Below are positions 27,101 through 41,729 of a DNA stretch of 64,000 nt, in pieces (positions within the stretch are counted from its first letter, which is position 1; each line of letters starts with the position of its first letter). The position numbers and the translations under genes were made by a program. Where the stretch lies: positions 74,285,935 to 74,349,934 of the forward strand of contig NC_092225.1 of the NCBI RefSeq assembly GCF_036320965.1, given 5' to 3'. A model generated the notes under the pieces. The model was not told where the DNA came from and did no database searches. It saw nothing but the letters and a program-made list of their open reading frames with translations. This stretch comes from Panulirus ornatus (taxonomy: Eukaryota > Arthropoda > Malacostraca > Decapoda > Palinuridae).

Positions 27101-28220
27101 GGTTTTACAAGTACGAAGCCTCGCTCGCACTGGCTGAACTGACGAGTGTCTGCCCTGATCTTTTCACGACAAATTAATCTAAAGTTTGACTTGTTTTAAG
27201 ATTCCCTCATTAGATGACTATACAAGACGGAGGTAGAGCTATAAATGAGGGAGACTGTGGAATACTTTGGTTCCATCATTTAGTAATATTAACGTAGCAA
27301 CCTAGTCGTCATAGAGATGACGGAGAGAAATAAATGTGGACAACGGCCGGCAAAGTAATGCTACTTTGTTGACAAGAACACGAAACGCGAAGATCAGATA
27401 TTCGGAAATCCATTAACGAAAATATAGGAAGTGAATATTGTTGTCAGTAACAATGTGAAGTATACGGAAGTGTTCAGCAACAGGTGATGAATGAAACCAG
27501 TTACAGTGTTACATTAGCGAGGAACATCGACCACGAAATGCCGGAAATTTTTTTCTGCTCTTGTAAGACCGCACCTGAATGTTGCCAAGTCTGGCTCCCA
27601 AACAACAAAAAAGGAGGAAAACGTAGAACAAATACAAAAGACGGGCGATAAAATTGTTTAGTACTGAGAAGTTTGCCACAAACGTTAAGCTAAGAATTTT
27701 TTCCCCTTTAACGTACACCTGACGCTGACTTATTTTCAATAAAATGAAAATTCCATAAAGTAGATCATAAGATCTTCCTGAGACACGAATAGGTACCATA
27801 ACAAATGAAATAAAACTTTAAATGCGGTAATACTGACTTACAAATATAATTTCTGTGCAGGGTAGATGCGTTGAATATTTGAACAAGTTATCGTTAAACG
27901 TCGTTCATTCAAAGACCATGAACACCTTAAAAAAAAAACGTTAGATTTGTCAGGTTCATCATCAGGTCAGGTCTCTACTTACAGTGCAAATATATATTTT
28001 TTCATACATTCGCCATTTCCCGCGTTAGCAAGGTAGCGTTAGCAACAAAGGACCGAACCTAAGAGGGGACAGTTCCATCTTTTGGAAAAGTTAATATTGG
28101 AGGAGAGGATTTCTTGCCCCCCCCCCCCCCCCCCCCCCCCGCTCCCTCACATTTAGTTGCATTTTACGATACTGGAATACGTGAGAAGTATTCTTATCTC
28201 CACCTATCCCCAGTATACAG

Positions 28221-28283
<63 letters not shown>

Positions 28284-29733
28284 ATCACTAATATTAAGAT
28301 TATAATTCTTTGTATTTCATAATAGAAGATTCAATGATGTTTCTCGTGGTACTGGAGTTAGTTAATAACTGAGGTGGCATTACTCCAGTCAGTGCATTAA
28401 TCATAGTTTTTAACGTGATTAAACAAGGCCTTTGATTCTTGTCCTGTTCTTATTCTATATTTGTGTTGCTTAAGTCTAATATAAAGATACTTACCAGTCT
28501 GCCCAACATATAACTTATCACAATTTCTACATGGCACTTTGTAGATGCACCCAGGAGAATTTTCTGGTGAATTCCTGATTGAGATATTCTTTATATATAG
28601 TATCGTCGTTGCTGAAGGCAACATTTGCATTGAAGGATTTAAGCAACATGAAGTAAAGTGAAATTCTTATTAACAGGGGAGAACTAAAAGATTCTTGGTC
28701 TCAATGGGAGGTTTGGGCTCAACAAAATGATTTCTTGGCTAACTTAAGGGTTTATCAATGAAAAATCTAGGGTACTCTTAGATCCAATAGAATATATCTT
28801 CTCAAACTCATCAATATACTCTGGACTGCAAATACGTAATGCCCTAAGGAACATAGATTGAAATGATAATTTAACTCGTGTTGAGATGAGTAATAATGGA
28901 TATATGAGCATACATTGATAGGTTTTCTGTATATGCTAAACTTAAACTTGTTTCCTAGCCTATGGATTATGCAATCTACAAATGGTAACATACCATTATT
29001 TTAAAATTTTCTACAGTAAATTTGATGGAAGGCACTAAATTAAGGGGAGAAATGTTTGTAAATTTTCATTTGTTGGCCAAACACAAAGAACATCTACAAA
29101 CCTAAACTAAACTGCATTAGAAGGTAAGATATCCTTTAGCAATTGTTTCAAAAAATTCCATATAAAGATTGATTAGTACAGGTGAGAGGGTTAACCGTTG
29201 CCATAAATTTTTGAGCATAATCATCTCCATTGAATTGAAATAGTCTTTTATACACAATTTTGTCAGTTCAATGAAAACAGACTTTGAAACAGGTAAATGA
29301 ATATCATCCAAGACATCAAATATTCTTAAAGGTCATTTACTGGAACTTTTGTGAAAAGTGAGGAAACGTCAAAGCTAACATGTTTGAAATCAAAATTAAC
29401 ATTGATATTGTTAAGCTTAACTAAATCTACATTGCTCATATTAGAATTTGATGTCTTACTAAAGGGCTTAATAATATGAAGTAGCGCAAGAGGGTGGGAG
29501 ACTGTGGTAATATTCTCGTGTAGGATTTCCCTTTCATCGTATGCCGTTAGATTGCTTACATGAGCAAGATGTGGTCCGTCTTTGTCTTCCCCCTACTGGG
29601 TGGTGGTGGTGTTACCAGGGGTAGTGGAGGGAGGAGGGAGAGACAGACACCCGCCTTGCCTCACCTCGGCCACTTGCATTAGAGGTGGGAGTAGCATGTT
29701 GCGAAAGAGGTGAGATAGACGTGGGTTTACGGG

Positions 29734-29803
<70 letters not shown>

Positions 29804-32800
29804 GTGCAACACAACAGTAACGCAGGAAAGACCAGTACAGCACGGTACCGCCTCTACCCCACCCTCGTAGGCGTTTTCGTATTTGATGAAGGCGGTAAAC
29901 AGTAAGGGACACGAGACAGCTGGCGAGACGCATTGAGACAGTGGGTGAGACGCACACGACAGGTGAGATGCATTAGATGAGACATGGTGGGTGACACGCT
30001 ATAGGGGAGACAAGTATGTAAGACTGAGGCACAGCAGGCGAGAAGACAATGTGGATAAAACACACACACAGACAGTATGTGAGGCTGCATTAAAAAAACA
30101 TTATCTGCTGAATCATCAGATGTAGTCAACAGCCAGTGTGGGACCTCTGTTCGCACACGCCTACGTAGACTCCGGGACTCCGGAATGGTTGGGTGGGAAT
30201 ATAAACTTAGAAGCGTCACACAGACCACTCCAGAAAAGCCAGGCATCTGATAGTCAGAGAAGAATAGTACAGTGGTAAAGTACAATAGTACGGTAGTAAG
30301 GTAAGATAGTGCGTTAGTTAGGGAGGGACAGTGCCGTAGTTAGGGTAGAAGGATAGTGGGGGTAGTAAGGTAAAACCATTTATCCAGTAGTTAAACTAGT
30401 GATGGTCATGAGGGCAGCAGACCAGTGCTAATGTCTTCCTCCCCTCTCCTCGTACACTGTGACGTAACTAACAGCTCTTGCATCCCTGACTTCGCATCAG
30501 GCCATTGAGTAATGCGGTATGACCTTTGAGCCCGGCGCGGCATGATCCTTGAATACGACGGTACAACAGTACAATCCACAGGTATGATGGGGTGACCTCA
30601 GATTTGACCATCAAAGTTCGTATCAAAGGTCACATACCAAAAGTTCGCACTGTCTTGCTCAAAGGGTTAGAAAATGTAGGATAATGTGCAGTGACCAGAA
30701 TATTACAAGGTCAGCTTATTGAGATTGGAATTGTTCTTCGTTGAATTTCTAACAGTAGTCGATAGATACAAAAGCAGACAAAACAGAGGCCAAATTTCAT
30801 CATTCCTGAGAATTTTTATCGAAGTCAATTCCAATCAAAAGGACATGGAACAAACAATTCATTTTCATTTTCAGAAATCTTGTCCCTCGCAGCAGAAAAT
30901 TCATAAGATCTCAATTTGGAGCTTCGAAATTCCATTATCTTCATTTCCAGAGATAATTCCTAGACACTGATAGTAGTGATCAAGATGATTTTCGATTCTT
31001 TGGAAAATATATCTAGACATAGCACTGTAGGTTTGGATATCTTTGAATTCATGTGCATTCTGATTTCAGATTAGAATCATTTTGACCTAAATGTTTTCGT
31101 TGCTATTTGAAAGTATATTAACTGATGGAAAGTTCCTATGATCATGCCCATATTTCAATACCATCAAGGAGCTGCACTCTTGGAAAAATGCCATCACACA
31201 CCGTGCATCCAACAGTTAGTCTCTTACCTTGCAGATTGCCATACATACTAATGAGATGTGTTGTAATGCCTCCACCAACGTACGATAATCTCGTCCTTTT
31301 TCATGGAGAAAGATTTTGATTTCCTCCCAGCAACTACCATACCGGGAACCTTTCCCCTCTGCTCGAATACTGGATATTGCCGTGCATGGAGATTTGATGT
31401 GGACGACCTGGGGAGGATCTAGGGGAAAAGCTGAGGAAGACCTGATGACAAAGTGGTCGGGGAAGAGCCTGGAGAAGAATTTTGTAAGACCTTGGGGGTG
31501 ATCTTGGGAAGACTTGTTTGTGTGATTGTTTTTGCGTTTTTTTTCTCACGACTGAAACGTTGTACCCAGAGGTTCCGAGTCTGGAGTGTAAATACTTGTA
31601 TCAATTTACCGCACGTTGGCTGTGAAGGCAGTTTTGAGGCCACCAAAGGCCTTGGTTTTTTCCCGAGCAATGCTGAGTACTTTGCTAGTATTTATCTAAA
31701 GATATAAGAAAACATCAGTGTTACCGAACTCCGTCTGTTCAAGGTTACACCGTGAAGGAAAAGTCGCATAAGGCGAGGCTATATCATTCGGAACATAGTC
31801 TCGTCAAAGAACTTTTTCCTTCTAAAGAGTCTAAATTTTCCTGCTACTGGAAATGATGCAACTTTGGGTTGCAGGAGCCTTGAGATAGGCTCTTGTAACA
31901 CTGACCTTTTTATGAAATTAAGTTAATTGTTAGATAATATCGTCTTGGAGTCATCAGGAATATCAAGTCTTCTAAACAAGGTATGAATAGTGCTCAAAAC
32001 CCTAAGTGTCACTTTCATTACCAGATATCGTATGACCGTCTCGAACTCTCAAATACCACATGCAAGCAACGTGGCAATTACTAGTCTCATCATCGAAAGA
32101 TCCAAAATATATCTTTAAAAAGAAATCCAGCGCTAAACTATATTAGGAAAGATGAAGGAAGGGTGCGCGATGTAGTAGTAGCGAGAAGTACGAGGCTTGG
32201 AAAGAACAGAATGAAATGGTGATAGACGGTGGCATTGTATAGGATTGCCAGAAACGAAAGGCGGAGCTTTGTTTGGAAAAGGAAGTAACTCTTTTCATCG
32301 AGTTGTCATCCTTGGAGAACTACTTCAGAAAGGTGTTATGCGATTATTTCCGCCATATCCAATTGTTTGAGATGATGACTGAAAAACGCAAACTTCCTCA
32401 ACAGACGACAACGTCTGAGGAATCCGATCTTGATTTACTGTGGGATGTGTGCTTTATCTCTTACACACTAACTTCCAGTATCAATGTCCACACTCCCTTT
32501 TTATGCATATCTGCTTTTCCTCTTTATCATTGTCACTTCTTACGCTATCCGTAACCACGCTCCCTTTTTAACCACGTTTATTACTTTTATCTGTATTAAC
32601 TCTTTTCCTTCATCTCCCTACTCTCGTTCCCCTAACTACTAACTATACCACCACACGCATAGTTTCTCACCAAAATGTTGATCATCCTGTACAACCACAC
32701 TACATGCTTTTATTTTCGTGAAATTCTTTCTTTCTACGGGCCCAGCCGGACATAAACAAACCAAGGTCTCTCGTAATGTCTCGTGTGTGCTTCTATCTTG

Positions 32801-35800
32801 CCTTGGATGACGTCACTTCCCATGTACGCAAAGGAAAAACGATCCTTAACAAAATCATTTTCGTTTGTTCTCCACCGGCCACGCGGGCTGAACCCTGGGT
32901 ACATTTCAATATAATCCTGGAAAAAATCTATTTGCATTTCTAGTACATGGTACAGGAAAACCTGATGATCCATTATGATATTTGATATTCAACATAAATG
33001 ACCGTCGGGCAGGGTTCCCAGGAAGCAACACAACCCTTGAACAAGACAAAAAGGAATATACTGGTGGATATAAAACTTTGTATGCTAGTATTTAACTGGA
33101 GATGAATTCTGAACATTTTAGAGTAGTTATTCTTTTGGTTATTTGTTGCGACAACAGTAGGCAGCAGGTTAAATGTTATAAGATGCAAGGCCAGGCCGGC
33201 CTTGGCAGGTGTTTCATAAACGTGGCCAAATGTTGGGTTGTACTGGTGTATTACCTCCGTGGCCTGGTGGTGGTAGTGGGCGGTACTGGTGTATTACTCC
33301 CGTGGCCTGATGATGGCAGTGGGCCGTACTGGTATATAACTCCCGTGACCTGGTGGTTGTAGTGGGCTGTACTGGTGTATTACTCCCGTGACCTGGTGAT
33401 TGTACTGGGCTATATTAGTGCATTACTCCCGTGGCCTGGTGGTTGTAGTGGGCTGTACTGGTGTATTACTCCCGTGGCCTGGTGGTGGTAGTGGATTGTA
33501 CAGGTGTATTCAGTGTATTAAGGTGTGATTTGTGTTCCAGGCTGCGAGATGTGGCTACGTGATCATGGTCATGGCTATCTACTGGGTGACGGAGGCGCTG
33601 CCGCTGCCGGTCACCGCGCTCATCCCCGTCTTTGCCTTCCCACTGCTGGGCATCCTCTCCACGGGCGACGTGTGCATAGTGTACATGAAGGAGACCAACA
33701 TGATGTTCCTGGGGGGGCTCACCGTCGCCGTTGCTGTCGAGCACTGTAATCTACATAAACGTATCGCCCTCAAGGTCATCCTCTTAGTCGGTAAGTATGG
33801 ATGTGGGTCATCATGTGTGTGTGGGTCAGGGTGTGTGTGTGTGTGTGTGGGTCATTGTGTCTGTGGGTCAGGGTGTGTGTGTCTGTGGGTCAGGGTTCCA
33901 GTGTTTGCTAGATAGATCGAGAGAAAAAAAATAACTGGTCTTGCAACATTTACCGTATCATCTTTATAAAAAAGAGGATAAACAAAAAAATAACTGTCAG
34001 AATGCATGTTGATGGTAAGACATGACAAAAAGTATGCAATAAAGTCGACACCAGAAGTGGGCGAGGGTCTTTGAGGACGTGCCAGAACATATATATAAAA
34101 CGTTCACTCGTGATGAAATACAAAATGTTTTGTGTTCATGGTTGGAGAGGCATGGCACAAGTGGTTATATTACAGCTTTCATCACAGGGCTGGTGCTGAT
34201 TATCAGCAGTGATGATCAACACTAACTGGTGCTGATGATCAACACTTATGATCAACACTAACTGGTGCTGATGATCAACACTTATGATCAACACTAACCT
34301 AGTAGACATACCGGAATCTTGACACTCAATTCTTGATGATCTTTGAGTAGCTCTTGACACTATTACCTGTGATGACGCTATAGTTGAAAAGGAAACATGA
34401 AGTTGAGAAATTGAGTCACTTCTAGGTAATGTAGGAAACATGCCACTGTATGATAGACGAGGTTGTTGCAGAGACCAGATAATGAAACACACCCGAAACT
34501 CAGAGAGCAACAACCATGATTATGCAAATTTGTTTAGAAAAACTTAGATGTTTGATAGTCAAGCTAAATCGCATCTTAGAATAGGTAAAAAAAAAAAATG
34601 CTATTATTCATAGCTGTTAGTCAGTCATATTAACCAGTGAACTGGTCCATCATTGCAAAAAGCGACGACTTTGTTCAAGAACATGAAATCTTGAAGACGA
34701 GTTGAAATCTTTTTTATCCCTATTTTCACACGATGACAAATTCGATTGCCAGCGAAAGATATTATCTTATAATTGACGTGAGTGGACAAGGAAGTATCAG
34801 CATCAATTAGGATGAAAAGTAAAATATCCTGATAAGCGACGCAAGATTTTCAATATCCCAATGTGTGCTGTAAGACCTGCTGGTCCATTGCTGATGGTGT
34901 GTGTCTGCCTCCCTGATATTAGTGACATGTTCCGTGTCTTGCTTCTCTCGTGTGGACTCTGATACTGGTGTATGATTTTCTTGTCAAAATCCTGCAGCAT
35001 TATGATGTATAGATCAGAGGGGATGGCTGATCTGGCTGCCCCCTGCATCATCCTGAGTGTACCATCACCGTTTGGCCGGGTTCTTATATTTCTGCATGAC
35101 TGTAGTATGTCAGCAACAGTTGGGCCTACGTCTCTGGTCTTAGTTCTTATGTTCGGATGTATGAAGGAACCTGCTTTTAGTAGGGACAGCCGGAACCTTA
35201 GGGCGATTCCTCACTAGCAGTGCCAGACCTCGCCACCTCTCTCTCTCTCTCTCCGTTGTGAGGTAGTCACTGAGAAAAGTCCACATCAAGGCTGGGCCTT
35301 TAGGGAAAACGAAGAGGCAAGGGAAAATATTTACGAATTTTGGAGGATGTGAAAACTTGCCATAGTTAGGAAAGACATGAGAGGAAAGAGAGTTCCGAAG
35401 TTTCGAGGTGTAAGGAAAGAAACGGTTTAAAAACAATCCATCCTTGAGTTGCCAACTGTTACACAGTGTCTGTATGACTCGGCAGCTTGCAGAGTATCGA
35501 GTGGTCTAGCTAGCGGTGGGAGCACACGAGCAGCAGTTCTCTAGAGCAAAACCGAAGAAATACGTATAGAAGTAAATTAAACAGACATTGCTGCGTAGGG
35601 CAAGCGATCAAGTTTTGAAGTTAGCCTTGGGGAGTTTACAAGTCGGACCGCTTTCGACTTGACTCTAAGTAAGGGTACAAAGCTAGAACCACTCCAAATG
35701 TGAAAGCAGTACTCTGTATAAGGACGGATTAATCTTTTTTTTTTTTTATAAAGGGAGCAACTGCTTGGAAGAAAAAAAGAATCGACATCTAAACAGGATT

Positions 35801-38800
35801 CCCAGTATCTCTGTGGGAGACTTTGCTTTTTCAAAGATAGTCGATGTTACAGTAATACCAGGAATGTTCGTTGCGTCAAGAGGTGTTATTGCAGAACCGT
35901 TGAAGGAGAGAGGAAGGAAGCGAGGAAATTCCAATGGAGATAGAGGTGGAAACTGGGTCTTGGAGGCCTAACTCAGTGAGATATCCTATTCGTCTGAGTT
36001 TGAGGAAGTTGTCGAGATACAGATCGAATGAGGAGGAGCAGATTAAAAGGATGTGGAGGAATGGTGTTTATTCGTCAGCGTACGAGTACACTTTACTTAT
36101 GGAAAAAAGTAAATGGTTGATAGAAGGGAAGAAAAGTGTAGGAGACGGGACAGAACCTTGGACAACAACCACGGAGATAGATCGGCCTAAGAGGAAGCAA
36201 AGTGAGGGAGGGAAGCCAGAAGAGGGGGAGCTCAGAGATGGTACACCGATGCCACACTGTTTCAAAAGCTTCTGATATGTCAAGAGAAACTATATAGAAT
36301 TCCCCAAAATCTTGAAAGGATGATGACCAGATATTAAGAAGATAGGAAATATAGGAAATAAAATCGCCATTGGATATCGCCTTACGGAGTCCATATTTGT
36401 GATCATAGAGAAGACAGGTTCAAGATGTCGAAGGATGTGGGAGTTGAGAAAGGATTCCAAGACTAGAAGTGGCAGATGTCAAAGCAACAGGACGATAGTT
36501 AGAGGGTGTTCGAGCGGCTACCCTTCTTAAGGATGGGATCTACAAGCTCGTGCTTCCAAAAATAAAGAAAAGTTCTGGTTTTATTTGAACTGAAACTGAA
36601 CAGACGAGCAAGCACAGGTGTAAGCTCAGAGGCACACTCATCAGTACATAGGGATGGATACCTTGCTTGTGTTCAGAGAGAAGCGCTTTTCGGAGAGTTC
36701 TGACACCACAGCTACCTATCCACATCCTTCTCTTCCTGCTCAGGAATCCCTTGTATTCTTATAAGGCTCTAGCAGTCCTCGGAAGACTGGTAAGATCTAC
36801 TTAGCGGGTCCACATATCGATGTGTTGTGATGTGTGTTTGTCTATGAGGAGAGAGTGCTGAAAAGTTTAGTAAGTGCTCAGTGTCTTCTTTATGGTAGCT
36901 GTATCGTAGAAGGATCGTGGGATGTGTTGCAAAGATTACCATGTAAGTGATTAGGGATGTCCAGAGTGTGTGACTCATGTTTGTATGGAGACTGTTGGTT
37001 CTGACTGCCGTGAGTCTGCTAGGCTGATGTTTTAGATGGCGTTGATAGGTCGGCTGCATAGTGCTTGTCAGGTTATTTGTATTTTTTTTATTTGTATTTG
37101 TGTGTGTGTGTGTGTTGGGGGGGGGGGGGGTTGGAGACTTGTGAATATAGGTTTTCTCGTTACAGGGATTCTGTACTCCTTAATTTGTGGTCCTCTAGGT
37201 TATTCTTCTCGTGTTAAGGGATTTCTGTACTATCGTGAATGTGTTCTGTAGGTTATCTTGTTGCAGGGATTCTGTACTATCCTGAATTTGTGGTCCTTTA
37301 GATTATTCTCCTCCAGAATATAAATTGTTTTCTGGTGTTTACGGTTTTTGCTTAAGATAGTGTCACGGGGTGACCAGGTTTATGGTCACCTGTTGTATCA
37401 ATCAGCCAGCCATGGCGTGAAATATCTCGGCACATTTACTGAATACAAAGGAACGGAGGGAGAGACGCATCAGTGGTCTGTGAAAGATAAATTTACCCTA
37501 GACAAATACAAAAACAAAAGTAGATAATCACGACATCGATTTGAATTCTATACGTAACTGCGAAGACTCGAGAAAGGTACAGATGTGTCTTAAGTAACTG
37601 TATAGAAATTCCAGACATTAAAAGTATCATCGGCGATTTTTTTTTTCCCCCTTTGAATTCAAATCCTCACTCGCGAATTTGTCTCCATAACCACGTATGT
37701 GACCAGATTGATCTAGTCGTAGGTCCCTACGTCGATCAACATTGTTGGAACCTTCGATTATCAACACCAGATCAACTTGTTTCAAAAGTAAATCTTGATC
37801 TGGAGAGCAAAGAAAGGATTCTGATATTACTAAGTGCATTGTCTGGTGAGGTTCTATCTTGTAAATATTAGATATTTACTAGATACAAGTTTTATAGTTT
37901 CATATTTTTTGAAGTAGCATTTATTCTAATTATATTAATCTTTAGGGGAATATAATTATTTAGGTCTTAAAATATTATGGAAATCGTTTTCTACCATTGT
38001 TTTTCTGTAAAACATTATTCTATTGTACTGGTAAACTAAATACTTCAACAAACACTGCACAGTCATATTAAGTAAACAAAATAGATAAAGTTTGTATTGA
38101 AAAAATTTACACTTGAATCCTTTTTGTTTTATAATTTCTCTGCATTTGTTCATTTATATTCTTGGTTATTGTAAATAAACCCTGCTCGCTTGACTGCCCG
38201 AGTTGAACCTTTCCTTGTGGGTTTACATGTGGCACTCCTGGTTACCAGCGGGAGTAGTCCTGCGGTGTAGCTCATTCTAGACTCTACCAGTTTGGTTCGT
38301 ATGTACAAACAGTTTTGTAATATTTCAGGTCAGTCTCCCCGCATGTTGATGGTAGGCTTCATGATAACCACCATGTTCCTCTCGATGTGGATCTCCAACA
38401 CAGCCACCACAGCCATGATGGTGCCCATAGTAGACGCCATCCTCGCGGAGATGTACGAGGTGAGGACGACTGTTGCTCTAGCTTAGCCAGCCGAAGCTTT
38501 AGTGTATGTAGGTAGGTCGCCCCGCTCAGGGGTATGGCAGGGTAGTGTTTAGAGTTTAAGAAAACATTTGTTGGATATGTAGAGAAGAAAACATCCCCAG
38601 CACTGAACATGAACTTGCCAGGGTTAAGGGAATTCCTCTGAATGTTTTTGCTTATATTGTTTAACAACAGAGATCAATAAGGGATAATAAGAGTTGAAGA
38701 GTAGGGATCGATATGATTATAACTACTAGAATTTCATGACTGACTTGTCGATTAATACGCAGTGTTCTGCTCTGATATTTTAGGGTCGAGAACCGATACA

Positions 38801-41650
38801 TGTTCAGTATAAAATTGAACGGCAAACCGACACTCCTTCCTTAAACAATAAACCACAAAATCAATAGTGCAGCTCTGGCAAGGTACAACGAAAATTACCA
38901 CCACCCACCCGACATGCATACTTCTGACCCAAACCACCACCATCACTTTCCTCCTAAGAATACAGATATACTTGGTAAACGCTATGAAAAATCGGCCACA
39001 GACTAAGCGAGTTGAGAGGTTTGTAGAAAGAAAAGTCGCTGAACGAGCTCTTAACATATGGTGTTCACGTGTAATATATGGCAACATTCACCTTGGATAC
39101 GCGGAATCCACCACACCCAGGCCATCGAACTTGTGTGGTTAGCTAATCTGGTTGGCCACGACGAAACGATAGTTTTTCATCTGGGATCAGCGCGTGGTGC
39201 GCGAGATCCCCCGTTACCACACGCAAAAGAGCCCGGTAGCACTACATTAAATATAGTACCTCTATCGTGTACTGTCTGTATGTTGTAGATGTGAAGAACC
39301 TCCCTCGAGCGCGGGCTGAACTCTCTAAACCATTGGTTAATTGGCTTGGGTTCAAATTCCTTTCGCCCACAGATGATTGTTTCCACAAGCTGGAAGTACT
39401 TGTAAATATTTTCAAGTTCATTTCTTCGCTTATTATATCTAAAGTTCCTCTCTGCTGTTGGGGGGAATTCATGGGTTGTTTGTTGATGACAAATATTTGG
39501 TATCTTTGTATTGTTCATGAAAAACTCATTTTGATGTATAATGCGAGGAATTTCCTTTAGATTTTGTTTGGAACAATATGAATAGCAAGTATTGTATCTG
39601 TAAATCTCGCTAATGGAGCTAGTTGTAAGGGAGTGCTGGTTATCGTGTCAAACGAGGAGTGAATTTTTTTTTTTTTTTTTTTTTTTTCAAAGTTTAGCGA
39701 CGTTTGCCATCGGATCTACGAGTGGCTGCCAGAAGTTTGATACTCCCAGCTTCAGGATCGCCTTGAACCGTTTTTATTAAGTTAAATGTTTTTGTATGTA
39801 CTGGTAATATAAGTCTAAACAAGCAGTTTTGCCAAGGGTCTCTAGCTTAATTCTGGGGAACTATCCGTGTGTGTTTACAGAGGATCGGGGTCGCTGTGGT
39901 TACCTGGAGTCTGTATTAAGATAAGATTCGATTTCTTTGTCAAATTGCATAAATACCAAATGGTCATGTTAGAAGAAATGTGACGCGTGTATCTTTATAT
40001 AAGATTCTCGAGGAATTTTCCTTTTTCACGACGCATTTTTTAAATAAAGAAAAGCGGGAGGAAAAAAGTGATGTAAGGAGACCTAGGTAGAAAGTTTCCT
40101 GTCAACAGTGGGAAAATGACCCTTGACAACCTAGGAATCGTGGAAATGGTTCTTGAACCTCATGACTGGAACTCTTAATGACAGAGATTCAGGAAATGAA
40201 GCTGAGGAAATAGTGCCTGGCTCACTGCATTATTTCACCAATTTTCTGAGAAATGTCGAGATTGTTGAAATGTACGTTCATATAAACTATGGCTATATTA
40301 CTATAATAAAGCATCAGGTACGGATTTTTGAAAAGTGTGAGAATGTTAATGTTGGTAGTAAATAAATATGAAATGTTTGAAAATACTGAGGCAATGAAGG
40401 TAAAAGTGCATGTTTCCTAAATATATTGTAAAGTAATAATCGGTTATCGAGTAAGTAAATTTACGAGAAGTATTGAAAAGGAATATGGAGAAGTTGAAAA
40501 GTAAACAACTTCTAAGTAAGAAGACTTGTAACTAAACTGTAAAGAAATACGATCCCATTCGAAAGACCAAAGTCTTACCGAGCGAAACCTCTCCTAATAT
40601 AATTATATAATATAATATAGGTAACGAGAGCTTAACTCTTACAAATGGCCATAGATTTTCTAAATGCGACTCTCCACCTGGTGATGGAGCTGGCGGAGGA
40701 GCCAGCATTAATGTGACGTCATAAATCATGTACTCCTCGCATTTCCCTCCAGAAGAAGTAAGGCAAACTTATGTTTAAGACCGAATAAGGCAGCTACCAA
40801 GACCCTTTTTCTTGGTGACTTCAGTACGCACAGCCTTTATGATAGTGACTTAAGTGCGCACAACCTTTATGGTTGTGTGGGGAAGGAATAAGATGCAGTA
40901 ATGTTAGCGTATTAACCCCTTGTGATTGTAATATTCTCAGTGACGTGTTCGTATGGAAACTTTTCCTTTGTACACCGATATTTGCATCGTCGTGATTGTC
41001 TACATGAAAATCTAAACTTTCCCGGTCAGTCTGTACATGGCTCTGAGGTGAGGAGGATTGTGTGCGACTATCAGTGCAAAACAAGGGAAGAGTTTTACAT
41101 AAGCTACCATCCCTTATACTTGTATATACAGTGTCTCAACCTCTCTGTGCATGAACCTATACCCCAGCATACGCTCGGTACCCTATTGTTAACCGACCCA
41201 TAAGAGGAGGAACATCAGGGTTGTATGTGAGCTGGATACTTGACCAGAAGTGACTCCTGAGCCGTTTGATTGCTGGTTTGCTGTCCAACACACTTGAACT
41301 TTCGTAAGGCTTATCTACCCATGTCATCTTCAGGTTCCGTACAAACCTTCCCACCTGTATTCCAATGTGCAGAAAATTATTACTGAGAGATAAAGACTTC
41401 AAAACGTTTCTCCCCAGTGACTATATCCATCGGCCAGCCTCAGTGTTTAATGTGTCATTTTAACCCCACAGACCCAGACTGGAGAAGAGTCGCAGCCAGA
41501 GAACCTGCAGCAGGACATGCGTGTTTCTCCTGCAAACCAAAGTCAGATGGAGCTGGTACCGCCGCGTGATGAGGAGGCAGGCGCTGGGTAAGGCTAGGGT
41601 AGTTTTATATGAAATGGAGAATTTTGTGTGTGCATGTGTGTCTGTATATG

Positions 41651-41729
<79 letters not shown>

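Noticed and set aside
39340..39362. B-box-like ggttcaaattcc
   Set aside because: No A box upstream at the right spacing, no cloverleaf.
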